From Rhea pennata (Eukaryota; Chordata; Aves; Rheiformes; Rheidae): a stretch of DNA of 64,000 nucleotides. Below are positions 38,657-50,354 of the stretch, one piece after another. The stretch is taken from NCBI RefSeq assembly GCF_028389875.1, contig NC_084687.1, positions 3,508,157 through 3,572,156 of the forward strand. Reading direction: 5' to 3'. Under the pieces are notes generated by a model that saw only the letters and a program-made list of their open reading frames with translations, ran no database searches and was not told the DNA's origin. Made by a program: the position numbers and the translations under genes. Positions within the stretch are counted from its first letter, which is position 1. Every line of letters starts with the position of its first letter.

Positions 38657-41600
38657 TCACCTGGGAGGTGCTTCTTCCAGCACAGCCTGCAGTGATTTCT
38701 TCAGCGCCGCATTGCTCTGACCCAGAGCTGCAGACAGACGGCCCCGATGGGCTGCCGTGACCTGGGAAGGAGAGGAGCACAGTGCTCAGACCCCGCTTGG
38801 CACTGAGGCTCATGGTGCAGCCAGTGCTCTCCATTTCAGTGCCAGCAGGCACTGCTACCTCCTGAAGAGCAGAGCTGCATTCCCAGGAGCCTACCGGAGA
38901 CCCAGGGCCCAGCTCTTGGGAGCAGGTCAGCTCATCTCTGTCTGGTCTGCTGCATCCAGAGCCCCAGAAAGTCAAAATTCAGCACCTAGCCTTAAATACT
39001 GGTCTTACTCACATGACTTTGGTACAAGGTGAGCACAGCCATCATCAGCTTGGCATAATTCAGCGATGTGGCAAAGGCTGGGGCATGCTGGCACAGAGTA
39101 AGGACCAGGAGATCGAAGAGTTCAGAGGGCAGCACCTCCTGGAAGAGAGGCGCAAGCAGAGAGGAGAAGAGGCCCTTGCTCCAGCGCTCTTTGAGCACTG
39201 CAAGGGTCAGCAACAAAATCCAGAGGACAAGGGAGAGTCCCCTCACCTGCCTCCCCAGCACGGACTGCACAACTGGCAGGAGCCTCTCCGACAAAGGCAC
39301 CTCCAGGACCTGGCTGCAAAGGACAGTAAAGAGGGGACACAGCCAGGCCATGAGGGTTGGATGTGGTGCACCACTCAGAGCTGTGCTGGCTCTCCTGAGT
39401 GGCCATAGCCAGGCAGGCCCATCTGAGGCAGGTGCAAGGGCACAAGCAAACATGCTCTGCCCCCATATTCCTTTACCTCAGCACCAGTCGCACATACTCC
39501 GGCTCCAGGCACTCCTCCACAAGCTCACACACCAGCTTGGTCTGCTCAGGGCCTGCAGGGGCAAAGCAGAGAGGCAGAGCCTCCAGAGGCTGCACCCGAC
39601 CCTGCTCAGTACCCCCTCCCTGGGGGGGCGTGTGACCTAGTCAGGACACCCAGAACCCCCTCTAAAGTTTGGGAGAATTCAGTTTCCTTTGTCCATCTGC
39701 AGCAAGGGTTTAATTACCACCAGTCCCAGTCAAAGGGAGATGCTGCCCCTTGAGGATTCATGCAAACTCTCTTCTTGCACCAGAGCCACCCCCAGGGGCA
39801 GTTTTGGCCCCAGAATTAGCAGTTGGCAGGAAGCCCCAAGCTTACGGAGGGATGGCAGCTTCTCTTCAGGAGAGCTGATGCTGGGAAACAGCCATGCTCC
39901 CCATCCCTGTTCATATCAGGCATCGGTAAAACCACCTCCCATCCAAACATCCAAGCATTCACTTTTCCAAGTTAAATGAGCCCTCTGTAGTTCCTAATGC
40001 ACAATCTAGTTGATAAATGCCCTTTGAGAGACTGTACTCTGCAGCTAGAGCTTCCCTTTCAACTGGATGGAGCCATTTGCAGCCCACAGCCTCTCTCCAG
40101 CTCCTGCAACTGTTCCCAAAACAAGCTGCATCTCTTCTGACCATAGCTGAAAGGAGGGCACAAGCCCAGCTCACCTTCTCTGGGTCCCTGCAGGATCGGA
40201 GCCACCACGACTCGGCAGAAGGGCTGCGCGTACTTGGAGCAGAACGAAGCCAGGGCAGCCATGAGGTGGCGGGAAGGCGGCTGGGTGAGCGCCAGGACCT
40301 AAGGACAGAAAAGGCAGGAAATCAGGATGCAGGTGAGGGAGACGGAGACCCGACCTGAAACCTCTGCCAGGGCACTTACTCGTGCGAGGAAGAGCTGCTC
40401 TGCCAGGATGGCTGCGCTGGTGTAGCTGAGATCAGGGGTGAGAGCCAGCAGCCACGTGCAGAAACGTACCAGGAGATGCTCTGGGCAAGTGGAAAGCTGC
40501 AGAAAGGAGCACAGCCCCTCAAGCTGGTGGGGGCAGAGAAGACAAAGATGTCAGGGCGAGCAGCAGGCCCTCTGCAGTGCTAGGCACCCAGCAGCCCTTC
40601 CCAGAGGTGGCCACAAGGATACCAACACTCACCTGGCCAGGAGAGCAGTCGTTCAGGATACGCAGCTCGGGCGGGATGCTCAGCTCGGAGTGCTGCAAGG
40701 AAACACACTCTTTGGTAACAGATCTCCATCAAATAAACCAAAACAGAACTTTAGGGTTTGTTCCCTCTTCATTGCCTGCCCTCTTTGGCTAGCGCTGACC
40801 CCCCAGCACAGTCACTGGTGTTACTCATCGTACAGTGACACTTAGCAAGTGGGACATAGGTATCAGCATATGAGCCCGAGGGAGGCAGCAACTGGCCTAT
40901 CTTTTGATGCCTTCTTGTGAAACTCCTTATCCCGGCCCTTCTGGAGGCCCTGGATGAGCTAGTTTAAACTATCTGCTCCAAGGAGAAAGGTAGAAGCAAC
41001 CACTTACACTGGACTCCACCTGCAGCAGCCTTTTCAGCCTTGGCCCATGCATCTGGCAAAAACAAGATGAAGGAACAAAAATCAGATTTTAAAGAAGAAG
41101 CAGGTGCCCTGGCTGGAAGACAAAAGTAAATCACTCTGGCAAGGCATTGCTGGCTCATTTTACTTCCTTAATTTCTAAAGGAGGGACAGTGGGAGGCCAG
41201 TTAAGAAGTCAGCTAATATGACAACTCCATTTTGCAGAGCAGTTTCCCACATCATTTGATTTTGAAACTGGGCAACATGGCTGGCTGTATGGTGCAGGGC
41301 TGGTGCTTGGCATCACCAGTGTTTTGAAAGGGAAGGTGAGTTAAAACAAAAAAAACAATCAAGCAAACAAAAAAAAAGCCACACAGCCCCACCACAACTG
41401 CAGTATGGTCTCGGTCTCAGCTTGGCTCCCTGCTCACAAGGCTGCTGCAGGCAATGCGGGGATGTTCCCAGCACTACATCCATATCTCCAGCAGCACTGG
41501 GCAGGGCAGGCCAGGACAAGGTCAAGAAACCAAAGGGATTCAAAAGCCACCTGGTACCTGGAGAAAGGTCTGGACCTCCGCTGCCAGCTCTGCCTGCGAG

Positions 41601-42726
41601 CTCTGCCTGGCCTTGCTCGGCTCCACGGCTGTATCCTGCTGGGAGCTTTCCAGAGCAGACCCAACTGGGCTCTGAGCAGGTCTGTCCCCCGATGACTCCG
41701 CAGGCAACTCCTCTAGGGGTCCTGGGAGGTACAGGTCAAATCCAGCCTCTTCTAGCACCAACCTTTTGCCATGCCTCTCCTCTTTCAACTCCAGAATCTT
41801 TTCTGACGCTTTCTTGCGTTTCCCATCTTGAAACACGGAGCCAGCCGTGTCCTCGGTGGGGGTAGGCCCTTTGCTGATGCACCAGTTCAGTCTCCTTTGC
41901 CCCTCTGGTTTGCTCTGGGCATTGCCCGCAATTTTCTGGCACAGGCATCTAAGCTGCTGTTGGCACCCATCCGTCAGGGCAGCGGGGGACAGGGACCTCT
42001 CCTCTTCCCTCAGCCCCTGCCGGAGCAGATCTCCCAGCGTTTGCACCCAAGGATCCACACCAGGGTGCTGTGTCACGGCCTGAAGCAGCCGGCTGAGGCA
42101 ATCCCGCGGCACCACAGCTTGTACCACATGCAGCAGAGAGAAGAGGTTTCTCTGACACACAACAGGGAGAAGCAGCAGCAGCGGCTTGCTAAAGAAGGGG
42201 AGAAAACAGAGAGACACGTCAGAGCAAAGCCCAGCAAGGCTCTGTGTCCCTGCGTGTTAACTTGCCCGCGGGACAGTGTCTAAATGGGCTAGAATATGAG
42301 AGGACTCAGCCAATACTTATACAAGCTTTTTCAGCTAAGACCTGCAAGACCAACAGGCCTCCTGCCAGCATCCTGACTTCCCATTTTGACCATTATGCCA
42401 GAGGGAAGGGGACACGTGCTGCAGAACTGGATGCCCAACACGCCAACCCACCCGCACCGCACTGGGAAGGTCCCACGAGCTTTGGAAACGCGGCCAACTC
42501 ACACAGCCAGGGTCTTCTCAAGCCCCTCCAGCGTGGGCTCCTCTGAGCACAGGGCTGCCGTGAAAGCCTGCCAGGAAAACGCTTGCCCCGGTCCCTCGCC
42601 AGCCTGGCCACGCTGCAGCGCTCGGAAAGCGGCCAGAGCCCCGGACGAGCCGGTTGCGAGCGCGTGGAGCAGGAGGCGGGATGCCTTGTCGAACCTCTTC
42701 AGCCAAGGCGGGCACGGGCGCTCCAT
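38657..42726 (-). CDS. FANCE: FANCE, Fanconi anaemia core-complex subunit E
   Basis: Ten exons join in phase to 533 aa (human 536): 42726-42503, 42188-41558, 41052-41008, 40692-40633, 40523-40380, 40298-40175, 39552-39477, 39313-39247, 39138-39013, 38761-38657. The large second exon has the family block KPLLLLLPVVCQRNLFSLL, followed by a Lys/Glu-rich low-complexity linker. The C-terminal half is a helical-repeat domain with FCTWLLALTPDLS, ASFCSKYAQPFC, NYAKLMMAVLTLYQSH and a final NAALKKSLQAVLEE, closely matching vertebrate FANCE. FANCE bridges the nuclear core complex to FANCD2, the substrate monoubiquitinated during interstrand-crosslink repair. The ATG at 42726 begins MERPCPPWLKRFDKASRLLL. 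The last codon overlaps a possible donor (cccag|gtgaaa), so a longer C terminus cannot be excluded. The upstream neighbour on the same strand is makorin. Confidence 0.95.
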
Positions 42727-43030
42727 TGCTGCAGGGCTACTGGGGCCCCTTGACCGGCCGAGCGCTGGAAGACCGAGGGGAGCCCGAGCTGGCTGGCGGC
42801 AGAAGGGCTGCAAGGAGGATCAGCGCACCTGGGACCCGGCCGACCTCCAGCCGTTTGCCCTCATCCTGCTCACGGCTGAGGTGGTCGCAAAAATAGTTTA
42901 TCACCCGAGGATGCAGAAGCGTTACGGAGCTGAGGATTGCAGCAGTGCCAAAGGACTTAGCACTCCCCTGAACCCTCTAAAAAAAATTATATTTAACTTC
43001 TTTTCTTGGCCCCCCGGCGCCTCCACGCCG

Positions 43031-43110
43031 CTTCCGGGCCGGCGCGCGCCGTATGCAAATCGAGCCATGCAAACCCGCCCCGTATGCAAATCTTCCACGT
43101 TACGCAAATC
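43031..43110 (-). promoter_or_regulatory. FANCE upstream region with four octamer (POU/OCT) motifs
   Basis: ATGCAAAT-type octamers start at 43053 (exact), 43067 (ATGCAAAC), 43084 (exact) and 43102 (ACGCAAAT), spaced 14, 17 and 18 bp. An ETS-like cttccgg precedes them at 43031. They lie 330-385 bp upstream of the FANCE ATG, in the roughly 470-bp gap between it and the makorin poly(A) signal. POU2F1/OCT-family proteins bind this octamer. Confidence 0.65.
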
Positions 43111-43201
43111 GCCCCTTAAAGGAACCGCCGGCCTCCTCCGCCCCCCCCCCCCCAGCCCCAATCCAGGAAGGAGCCCCACGGCAGCATTACGCAGAGCTCG
43201 T

Positions 43202-43207
43202 TTTATT
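43202..43207 (-). terminator. Makorin poly(A) signal
   Basis: AATAAA on the minus strand, about 480 nt after the makorin stop codon and just upstream of the FANCE promoter region. Confidence 0.75.
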
Positions 43208-43685
43208 TCATAGTTTCCACACTTGGGTTAAAAAGCAGTTTAAAAATAGCACAGCACAGCTGCCCGGCCCACCCACCCAGGCCTCCCCCAGCCCCACATG
43301 CACTAAGAACAGCCCCCTTTCTCCCAGCACCCACCCACACCACCCTGCAGCCCCCCAGGTGCCAGCATTGCCCTGTCAAGGAGATTGGGGAGAAGGGGAC
43401 GCTGCCCTCAGTGCCAAGGGACCACTGCAACCCCTTTCGCCCCCTCGCCCTCGCAGAGGGGAGGACGTGATCGGTTCCTCCATGGGCAGGATGGTAGCCA
43501 AAACACGGCACCCACGGCATCCACCCAGGAGGGCAAGGGGCCAGGGATGCCCCCACCACGCACAGAGCTGCCTCGAGGCGATGCCAGAGGCAGATAGGCA
43601 CTGTAAAAGGAGATGCTTCCCCCTCCCAGAAAAGGATTTTGTCGCTGCTGAGAGCATCGGGACCCAGCAGGGTATCCCAGAGGGC

Positions 43686-46356
43686 CTAGTCGGAGTCGCT
43701 AAAGTCCGTGAAGATGCTCTCCGGACCGTAAATCGAGTACTGGCCGGTCTCCATCAGGGCCAAGGTAAGAGCCCACTCGAGGATGTAGAGCTCCTCATCC
43801 TCCTCGTCCGAGCTCTCCAAGAGAACAGGGTCAGGCTCCTGCAACACAGGACAACGCTGAAATCCAGCTCCGGAAGGGCAGACGGACACAGACCTGCGAG
43901 CGCTGCCTACTTACAACTGGGATCCTCAGCCGCCGCCGCCGCCTGTGCCGAGAAGCCCAGCCAGCCGGGAACTCGTGCAGGTAGATGCAGTCTGACTTAA
44001 ACGGGCAGTGGCCGTGGCTCCGGACAAAAAATTTGCACCTTATTTTCCTAGGAGATTTGGAAGCATCGTTACAAGCTTGCAGGCAGAAATAGTACAGGCA
44101 CCGCTGAGATGCGACGCCGGGCACTCACCCTGTCCGGGCCTTGAAGGTTTTGATCAGCTTCTCCTTCTCATCCGCCTCCGAGACCCAGTATTTGTGGGGG
44201 ATGTAGTAGCTGGACGTGACACGGCACTCCGGGCAGGCCCTGGGAAAAGACAACACGTGCAAGGGGTCTTCCAAAACGGGAAAAAGCGAGGGAAAAGGAG
44301 CCCCCAGCAGGAGGGCACAGCCCAAGCGCCTTGGTGGCCTCATCCAGCCCCCCTGTGCTGGGCCAGAGTCCCAGCACCACTGCGCACAAGAGGGCTAATT
44401 GCTCACGAGCATCCCCGTCCCTGCAGCCGGCCCCGTGCCAGGAGGATTTAGGGGAGCGGGACGGGCTCACTTGACGACCGCAGTCTGGAAGTCCCGGCTG
44501 CGGCGCCACTTGCGGATGCAGCCCAGGCAGTACGCGTGGCCGCAGTTGGGGAGGATGCCGAAGAGCCGCTCCTCCGGCAGTGCCTTCTCGTACACCCGGT
44601 CCATGCAGATGCCGCACACCATGGCCTCGCTCCGTGCCCTCCGCGCCGCATCGCCCAGCTCCGCAGCTGCCTGCGAGCAGAGCCGCAGCGTTTTGTGACC
44701 GGCCCGGCGCTGCCCTGCTCCGAGCCCCAACCCCTCCCTCCCCACACACACACTTCATTGCTAGCTCGGGACACCCTGCAGCCCCCGTGCACACAGCCCC
44801 CCACCCGCGGTGCTGGGAGCCCACCTCTGCATGTTGAGCCCACGTCGCTGTCTCCGCCGCTGCCTCTCCTGCACCAGAGGGAGCCAGCTGCAGTCCCAGC
44901 CCTCCTGGTTTGGAGCCTGAGGGCAAGAGAGCTCTTAGAGGGCAAAAAGCCCTTCCCAGCCCATCACCAAAGAGCCCAGCCAGCTGCCCACAGGGCACAG
45001 GATTTAGCAATGTAGGTCCCCATCCCAAAGCTGCTGGAAGCCTCAGTTGGGACCACCTTGGAGATGGAGGAAGAAGCATTTGGGCAAGGGCAGATGTGTG
45101 TTGGATGCTCCACCACCTCCCTGAGACTCTCAGCTCAGCCCCCCATTCAGTCCAGCACCTACTTGAGGCACCCTGAGCGTGTGCAGGGACAAGTTCTCCA
45201 TCGACAGCCTGACCAGGGGTATTATCAGGTGCTGGGATGTTCTCCTTGTCCTCCTCCTCCTCCTCATTTTCCTCAAACTGCATGCTTGGGAACCTGAAGG
45301 TCAGCTGCGTCATGCTGGGTTCAGCTGGGGCTGAGCGACGCCTGGCTCCCCCCCGGCTCCGGGCCGGCCCCTGGCGCAGGCGGACACGCTCTGAGCCTTG
45401 GTGGCCAGGGGGCCCGGTGGGCTCAGGGCCCTGTTGGCTCCCCGGCGGCTCCTCTTGGATGTGCTGGTAGCTGGAGGAGTCCAAGGACAGACAAGGGGAA
45501 GGGTGCATTGGCCCAGTGCAGCACCCCTCTGCTGCCAGCCCTTCCCCGTGGCATTGGGCCTGGCCAAACGCCCCTGCCTGCATCATCCCAACCCTCCACC
45601 ATGCAGCCTCACCTGCAGCGCTCTCCATAGCTGCAAAACCCGCTCTGGAAGTACCTACAGATCTGGGCCGACTTCCTGTCGTGGGCAAAACGGCAGCTCT
45701 GGCCCCATCGGCAGGATCCGCGGGCAAAATTCCTGCGAGCCGGAAAAGCCCACGTGGAGGGAGGCTGGGGCCAGCACCCACCAGCCCTGCACCCCCCAAC
45801 ACCCGGCCACCCCGAAACACAGCACCCATGTGTGACACCCACACGCATACCTCCAGGGGCATGGGCTCCAGCTGGACGGGGCTGGTGTCACCCCTGGGTC
45901 CTGGGCGCGGACCCAGTGGCTGAGCAGCTCTTAGCCAGCACAACCCCCCACCCAGGGCCCCAGCTCTGCCCCCCCCCCTTCGCTGCCCCACTCTGCCTTA
46001 TCTCCTGGCTAATTGCTGAGCAAACGAGGGCCGGGGCCGGGCGGCTGCTGGGGCCGGGCAGTTCCCGGCCCCAGTGGGGCAGCCTCATCCCCCCGTGGGG
46101 CACGGAAGGCGGCGGGAGCTCTCGGCCGGGGGGCTGCGGGCAGATGGGTGCCCCAGGGACCCCCAGCTCAAGGGCAGACGGCCAGGCTCAGTCCCCCGCA
46201 GCCCCGCACCGCAACACCCTCGGCCACGGGGGCACCGCACCCCGCCCCGGCCCCCAGCAGCCGGGCCCAGCACCCCCGGCCCTACCTGCACAGGGGTCTC
46301 GGGCGGCCCCCCTGGGCCCTCGGCGCCCCCGATGCCGCCAGCGACCCGGGCTCCAT
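43686..46356 (-). CDS. Divergent makorin-family E3 ubiquitin ligase
   Basis: Eight exons join in phase to 395 aa: 46356-46286, 45732-45613, 45470-45163, 44916-44825, 44670-44471, 44239-44129, 44047-43915, 43838-43686. Order of domains: two N-terminal CCCH fingers ([19 protein letters not shown] and [15 protein letters not shown] with YQH), an acidic linker ([15 protein letters not shown]), a C3HC4 RING ([36 protein letters not shown]) and a C-terminal CCCH finger ([17 protein letters not shown] with IYLH). The end is acidic ([15 protein letters not shown]). Makorins are RING E3 ligases that also bind RNA. Compared with MKRN1/2, the third CCCH finger and the makorin-specific Cys-His block before the RING are missing; only a short Ala/Glu-rich exon lies there. 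It sits next to PPARD as MKRN2 sits near PPARG, so it is probably an ohnolog (possibly the gene called MKRN4 in other vertebrates, from memory). Confidence 0.88.
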
Positions 46357-46405
46357 CTCTTCCTGTAGCCAGCAGCTTCTGAGGGGGCAGGGAGCCCTCC
46401 CAGGG

Positions 46406-46415
46406 CTATTTATGG
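46406..46415 (-). promoter_or_regulatory. TATA-like element of the makorin gene
   Basis: The minus strand reads CCATAAATAG about 50 bp upstream of the makorin ATG. A TSS 25-30 bp downstream would leave a 5' UTR of only about 25 nt. No CpG island is present right here. Confidence 0.5.
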
Positions 46416-46419
46416 CCTT

Positions 46420-47780
46420 GGATGGGCAGGGTGGGAGCACCCGGTCCCACCCAGGTAACCCTGGCGGCCCCAGGCCCAGCAGCTTAACCCTTTCCTTGCT
46501 GGCTCCCCCCCTCCATCCCAGCGATGAGGTTTGGGGCTCTCCAGCCACCCGCTTCGCAGGGAGGGAGGTCAGCAGCGTGGGGGGGTCCCCAGTGGCCCCC
46601 GAGCCCCAGGATGGGGGGGGCCAAGGCTGGCCCAAAGGCAGCTTCCTTCCTCCCCGCTGTTTGCAGTGCGCAGCGCCGTGCACCGCGCAGCGCCGTGCGC
46701 CGGCGTGCATCGTGCTACTGCCGGCGCTCCGGGCTCGCAGGAGCCACAGCCTGGCCGGGGCTTTTCCTGGGCAAAGCCCACGTGAGCAGGCTCTGCATGT
46801 GCCCAGCTGCTTGTGCCCCTCCATCCCCATGGCGCGGCCCAACCGTGTCTTATTTCCACGGAGAGGGAGAGCCGCAGCCCCGTGTCCTGCTCTGCCGAGG
46901 AGGAGGAGGGAGGAGAGGAGACGGCACCCGGCTTCGGGGAACCCAGCTGGCTGCACTACGCCGTGGGAAGGCCCCTGCACCCCTCGTGGCGCTGAGACCT
47001 GGAGAATAAATGGGACATGGGAAACGCAGCGGGAGAAGTTACAGCTTCCCCAGAGGGCAGAAAGATGAACAGGGAAAAAAAAAAAAAAAAAAGCTGGAGG
47101 ATTTGCAATTGTTTCCTGCAAATTTCTGGGTGTTTAGACAGGGCCGAGCACGGAGGCAGGGTTCGGAGACGCGGAGCCCCGGCTCGGCTTGCCTGGCTCA
47201 GCAGCGGAGGCCCCGAGCTTGCTTGCCGCAGCTCTTCCGGCCCGCGGGCCGTGTCCGAGCTCTCCTTCCCCCCAGCCTGAGCGACACGGACCCTCTCCTG
47301 ATCCCCAAACGGAGGAGACGCCTGGCAGCTCGCTGCCGGGTGCCTGCCTCTCCTCCGAGCTAGCAGAGGGGCCGATCCGAAATGCAAACTCAGCCCCTGG
47401 GCAAGGAGGGTTTTACCCTCTCGCCATCCTCTGCCCAGACGCCTGGCCCCTTCCCGGCCCGCCGGCAGGACGCAGTGGCTATCGGTGCACCCCGAGGGGC
47501 TCAGGTCGTTGCCCAGCTTCACCCCCTGAAGCAAGAGCCGTGGCAAAGATGTTTGGGGAGGAAGCGCTCGGCTCCAAGGCTGAGCTCGTGCTTATGACCG
47601 GTTCTCGTTGCCTTTAGGCTTGATGGCAAACGCAGGGAGAGAAGTGACACCAGCAACCAAGACCTGGGAGATCAGAGCGCTTCCCATCGCTTCTGCTGCA
47701 AACCCCCGCCACGGGCAGCCCGGGCCAGGAGAAACCCCTCAAAGAAAGGTTGGGAGAGCACCTAAAAGGTTCTTAAATAT
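46420..47780. other. Spacer between PPARD 3' end and makorin promoter
   Basis: No coding exon recognised. It holds an A-run at 47076-47091 and a plus-strand AATAAA near 47005 with no associated gene. Confidence 0.35.
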
Positions 47781-47790
47781 TTAGTTCAGA

Positions 47791-47796
47791 TTTATT
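47791..47796 (-). terminator. PPARD: Candidate PPARD poly(A) signal
   Basis: AATAAA on the minus strand in an AU-rich block (47775-47850), 2.56 kb downstream of the PPARD stop. A 3' UTR of that length is plausible for PPARD. No nearer minus-strand AATAAA was noticed, but a shorter form is possible. Confidence 0.4.
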
Positions 47797-50354
47797 TAAA
47801 GTTAAGTCAGTCTGTTAATGCTATTTATATTATTAAAAATGCTTGGAGGTTTGTACTTCTAGCAAAAATAGACATTTGGATTTGAGGGTGGTTATGCTGT
47901 CAGGAGAGGGGAAAAGCAAAAAGTTCCTCGGGCGATGAAACCGCGAGTCCTGCGGCCCCGGGGCCGGTGCTGAGCAGGGGCCGCCGGGGGGCTCAGGAAG
48001 GGACAAATCCGTGACCGGGTCCTGCATGCACCCCCCTCCGCTTCCTTCCACGGGAGGACGTCAAAGTGCTTTAGCAACGTAGAGGGCTTCCCTGCACCCC
48101 CGCGAGCCAGGGAAGGGAAAGGGGCCCTTTGGGATAGAGCGTGGGGAACCCGAGGCACAGCAAGGAGCCGGAGCCGTGGCCCCAGGCTCGGCGCGGGGCC
48201 AGCAGCGGCAGCAGGGTGGGTGCAGAGCCGCTCTGCCTGCGGGCGGGTTTTGGGGGACGCCGTGGGAGCAGCCAGTCCCGTAACGCGGAGGGGAAACCGA
48301 GCACCCTTCCCCCTCGGGCTTTTAAAGGAATTATTGCACCAGGGAAATCCGCTACCCTGAAGAGGAGCAAAAAATAAAATCAAAACGACTAATTAAATCC
48401 CACGAGACCCCTGGGGATTATCTGTACTTTAATAAGGCTGCTCGGGACACCCAGGATCACAAGCTGCAGGTGGGTAAATGCTGCTTCTCAGGTCACACGC
48501 TGCCATTCAGGGAGAGGCCTCGGCCTGTCCCCGGCTCCGTCTTCTCTCCGAGAGCAAGGGCGACGCAGACCCCCGGCGCGGGGCTCCCCATCCGGGCGCC
48601 TGCAGCACCGCAGGCCTTTCGCTACCACTGCTAAGGTGGCGAGGGAAAAGTCTCAGCGTCGCGCTGGGCAAGGGGTTCGGGCAGACCCCGAAGCTTCAAC
48701 GCTGCCACGCTCCACGGGCCAGGAGGTCCCTGGTTTTGTGACCATCTCACCGCTCCCTCCCCCTTTACAAATCCTTTGCTTTTATACTATGTTTTACAGC
48801 TCTTTGCAATGAATGTTCAAATTAATCCTCACGTTGCTGCTAGGAGGGGGAGGGTGGGTGCCAATCCGGCTCCCTTTCACAGAGGGGGAAACCGAGGCAG
48901 GGCAGTTAGCAGACAAGTCAGAGGCCGCGCAGAAAGCTGGGCGCGATACCAGGCTGGCCTGCTGCAGTTCGGGTCTCCCGCTCTCCCTAACGCTGCTGTT
49001 CAGCGCTCGCAGGGCTGCTCTGCTGCAGCACCAGCCTGGAAAGCGTGGGATTGCCAGATCTGATCTCTCCTGTGGCGCCCACCGGGCCAGGGCTGCCATG
49101 TCCCCTGCGGCATGCTGCAGCGAGAGGCGACCGTGCCCTGCTGCAGCAGGTGCTCAGCCTGGGAACAGGCGCTTCTGAGGGGCCAGCAAAAGCCTCTTCA
49201 GCATCAGGGGCTCTGCCTAGAGCCAGCGTGAGCTGGCCGTGACTCTCCCAGGGAAAGAGCAGCCCCTTCATGCTGGTGCTGCCAGATGGCTTTTGCTTGC
49301 TCTGGCACTAGCAGGGAGGACAGCACCAGCCCATTGCCCCATGCTGCCAGGAAGCCTCTTCTGACCACACCACTGGCTGCACTGCAAAACCCCAGGAGCC
49401 CTGGCTAGGGAAGGGAGCTGCAGGGAAAACTGCAGCCTGTGACATCGAATCCTCCAACCCTGGCCAGCCCCTGGCCTGCCGCTAGCCCTGCACAGACCTC
49501 AGGGCTTTCGGCAGCTCACGTCTGCTCAGAAGGGCCTGGGGCAGATACCAGAAGCAAGCGCGTTCTGGCTTCCGCCAAGCCCTTTCCCTCCCATCGCTCC
49601 CAGTCACACTGGGGAGGTGCCAGGAGCAGACCTCCTCCGACACGGAGGTACCAGGACCAGGGGCCACGCAGCGCGTGCTCACACACTGACGAGGGCTCCC
49701 ACCCGTCGCTCGTGAAAGAAAAGAGATCGCATGATTATTACTGGAGATATGAATACACCGTACAGCAAGGGGGGCTGCAGCTGAGGGTCTCTTCTGCTAG
49801 AACAGCAGTACCCGTCTTCAAATACTTTCCCTTTTCTTTGGAGAAAAAGAGAAACTTCCTTTCACTACACTGTCCTAGACTTCACAGCTTAGGACTAAGT
49901 CTTCAGAGTGCAATACAAAAACAAAATAAAGATACGCTGTAAGTGCTGTTGCTGGCCCTGCTGGATAACCACATCACGCTCTGGTCTCCTAACAACCAGC
50001 GCATGGCCCCCACTATTCCCGGGCTGCCACGGGAACCCTACCATCCGTGGCCTGTAAACCAGCTGCCTGCTCCAGAGGCACTGGGGAGCAGCTGAAGAGC
50101 AGGGCTGCAGTAACGGAAACAGTAGCTTATGATTTGCCTTTGTAAATTCGTTAGTGTGTGTTAACGGAAGCCCTGGCCTACCAGGTGGTGGCTGCAAAAT
50201 CTTACAGCATCTTGCCCTATGTACTGTATGTCAGCAACACGTAGAAAAGAGTTTCCAGCAGAAGAAACGGAAGACATGGGTAAGAGTTTTCTTTGTTTTT
50301 GTACAGAGTCTTACTGGGAATCCATGGCTTCGATCTCTCATAAATAACAGGTCC

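Noticed and set aside
44168..45991. 607-codon minus-strand open frame over makorin
   Set aside because: It mixes true makorin exon fragments with translated introns; splicing by phase gives the coherent makorin protein instead.
47003..47010. Plus-strand AATAAA as a gene end
   Set aside because: No plus-strand exon or open frame with family similarity precedes it.
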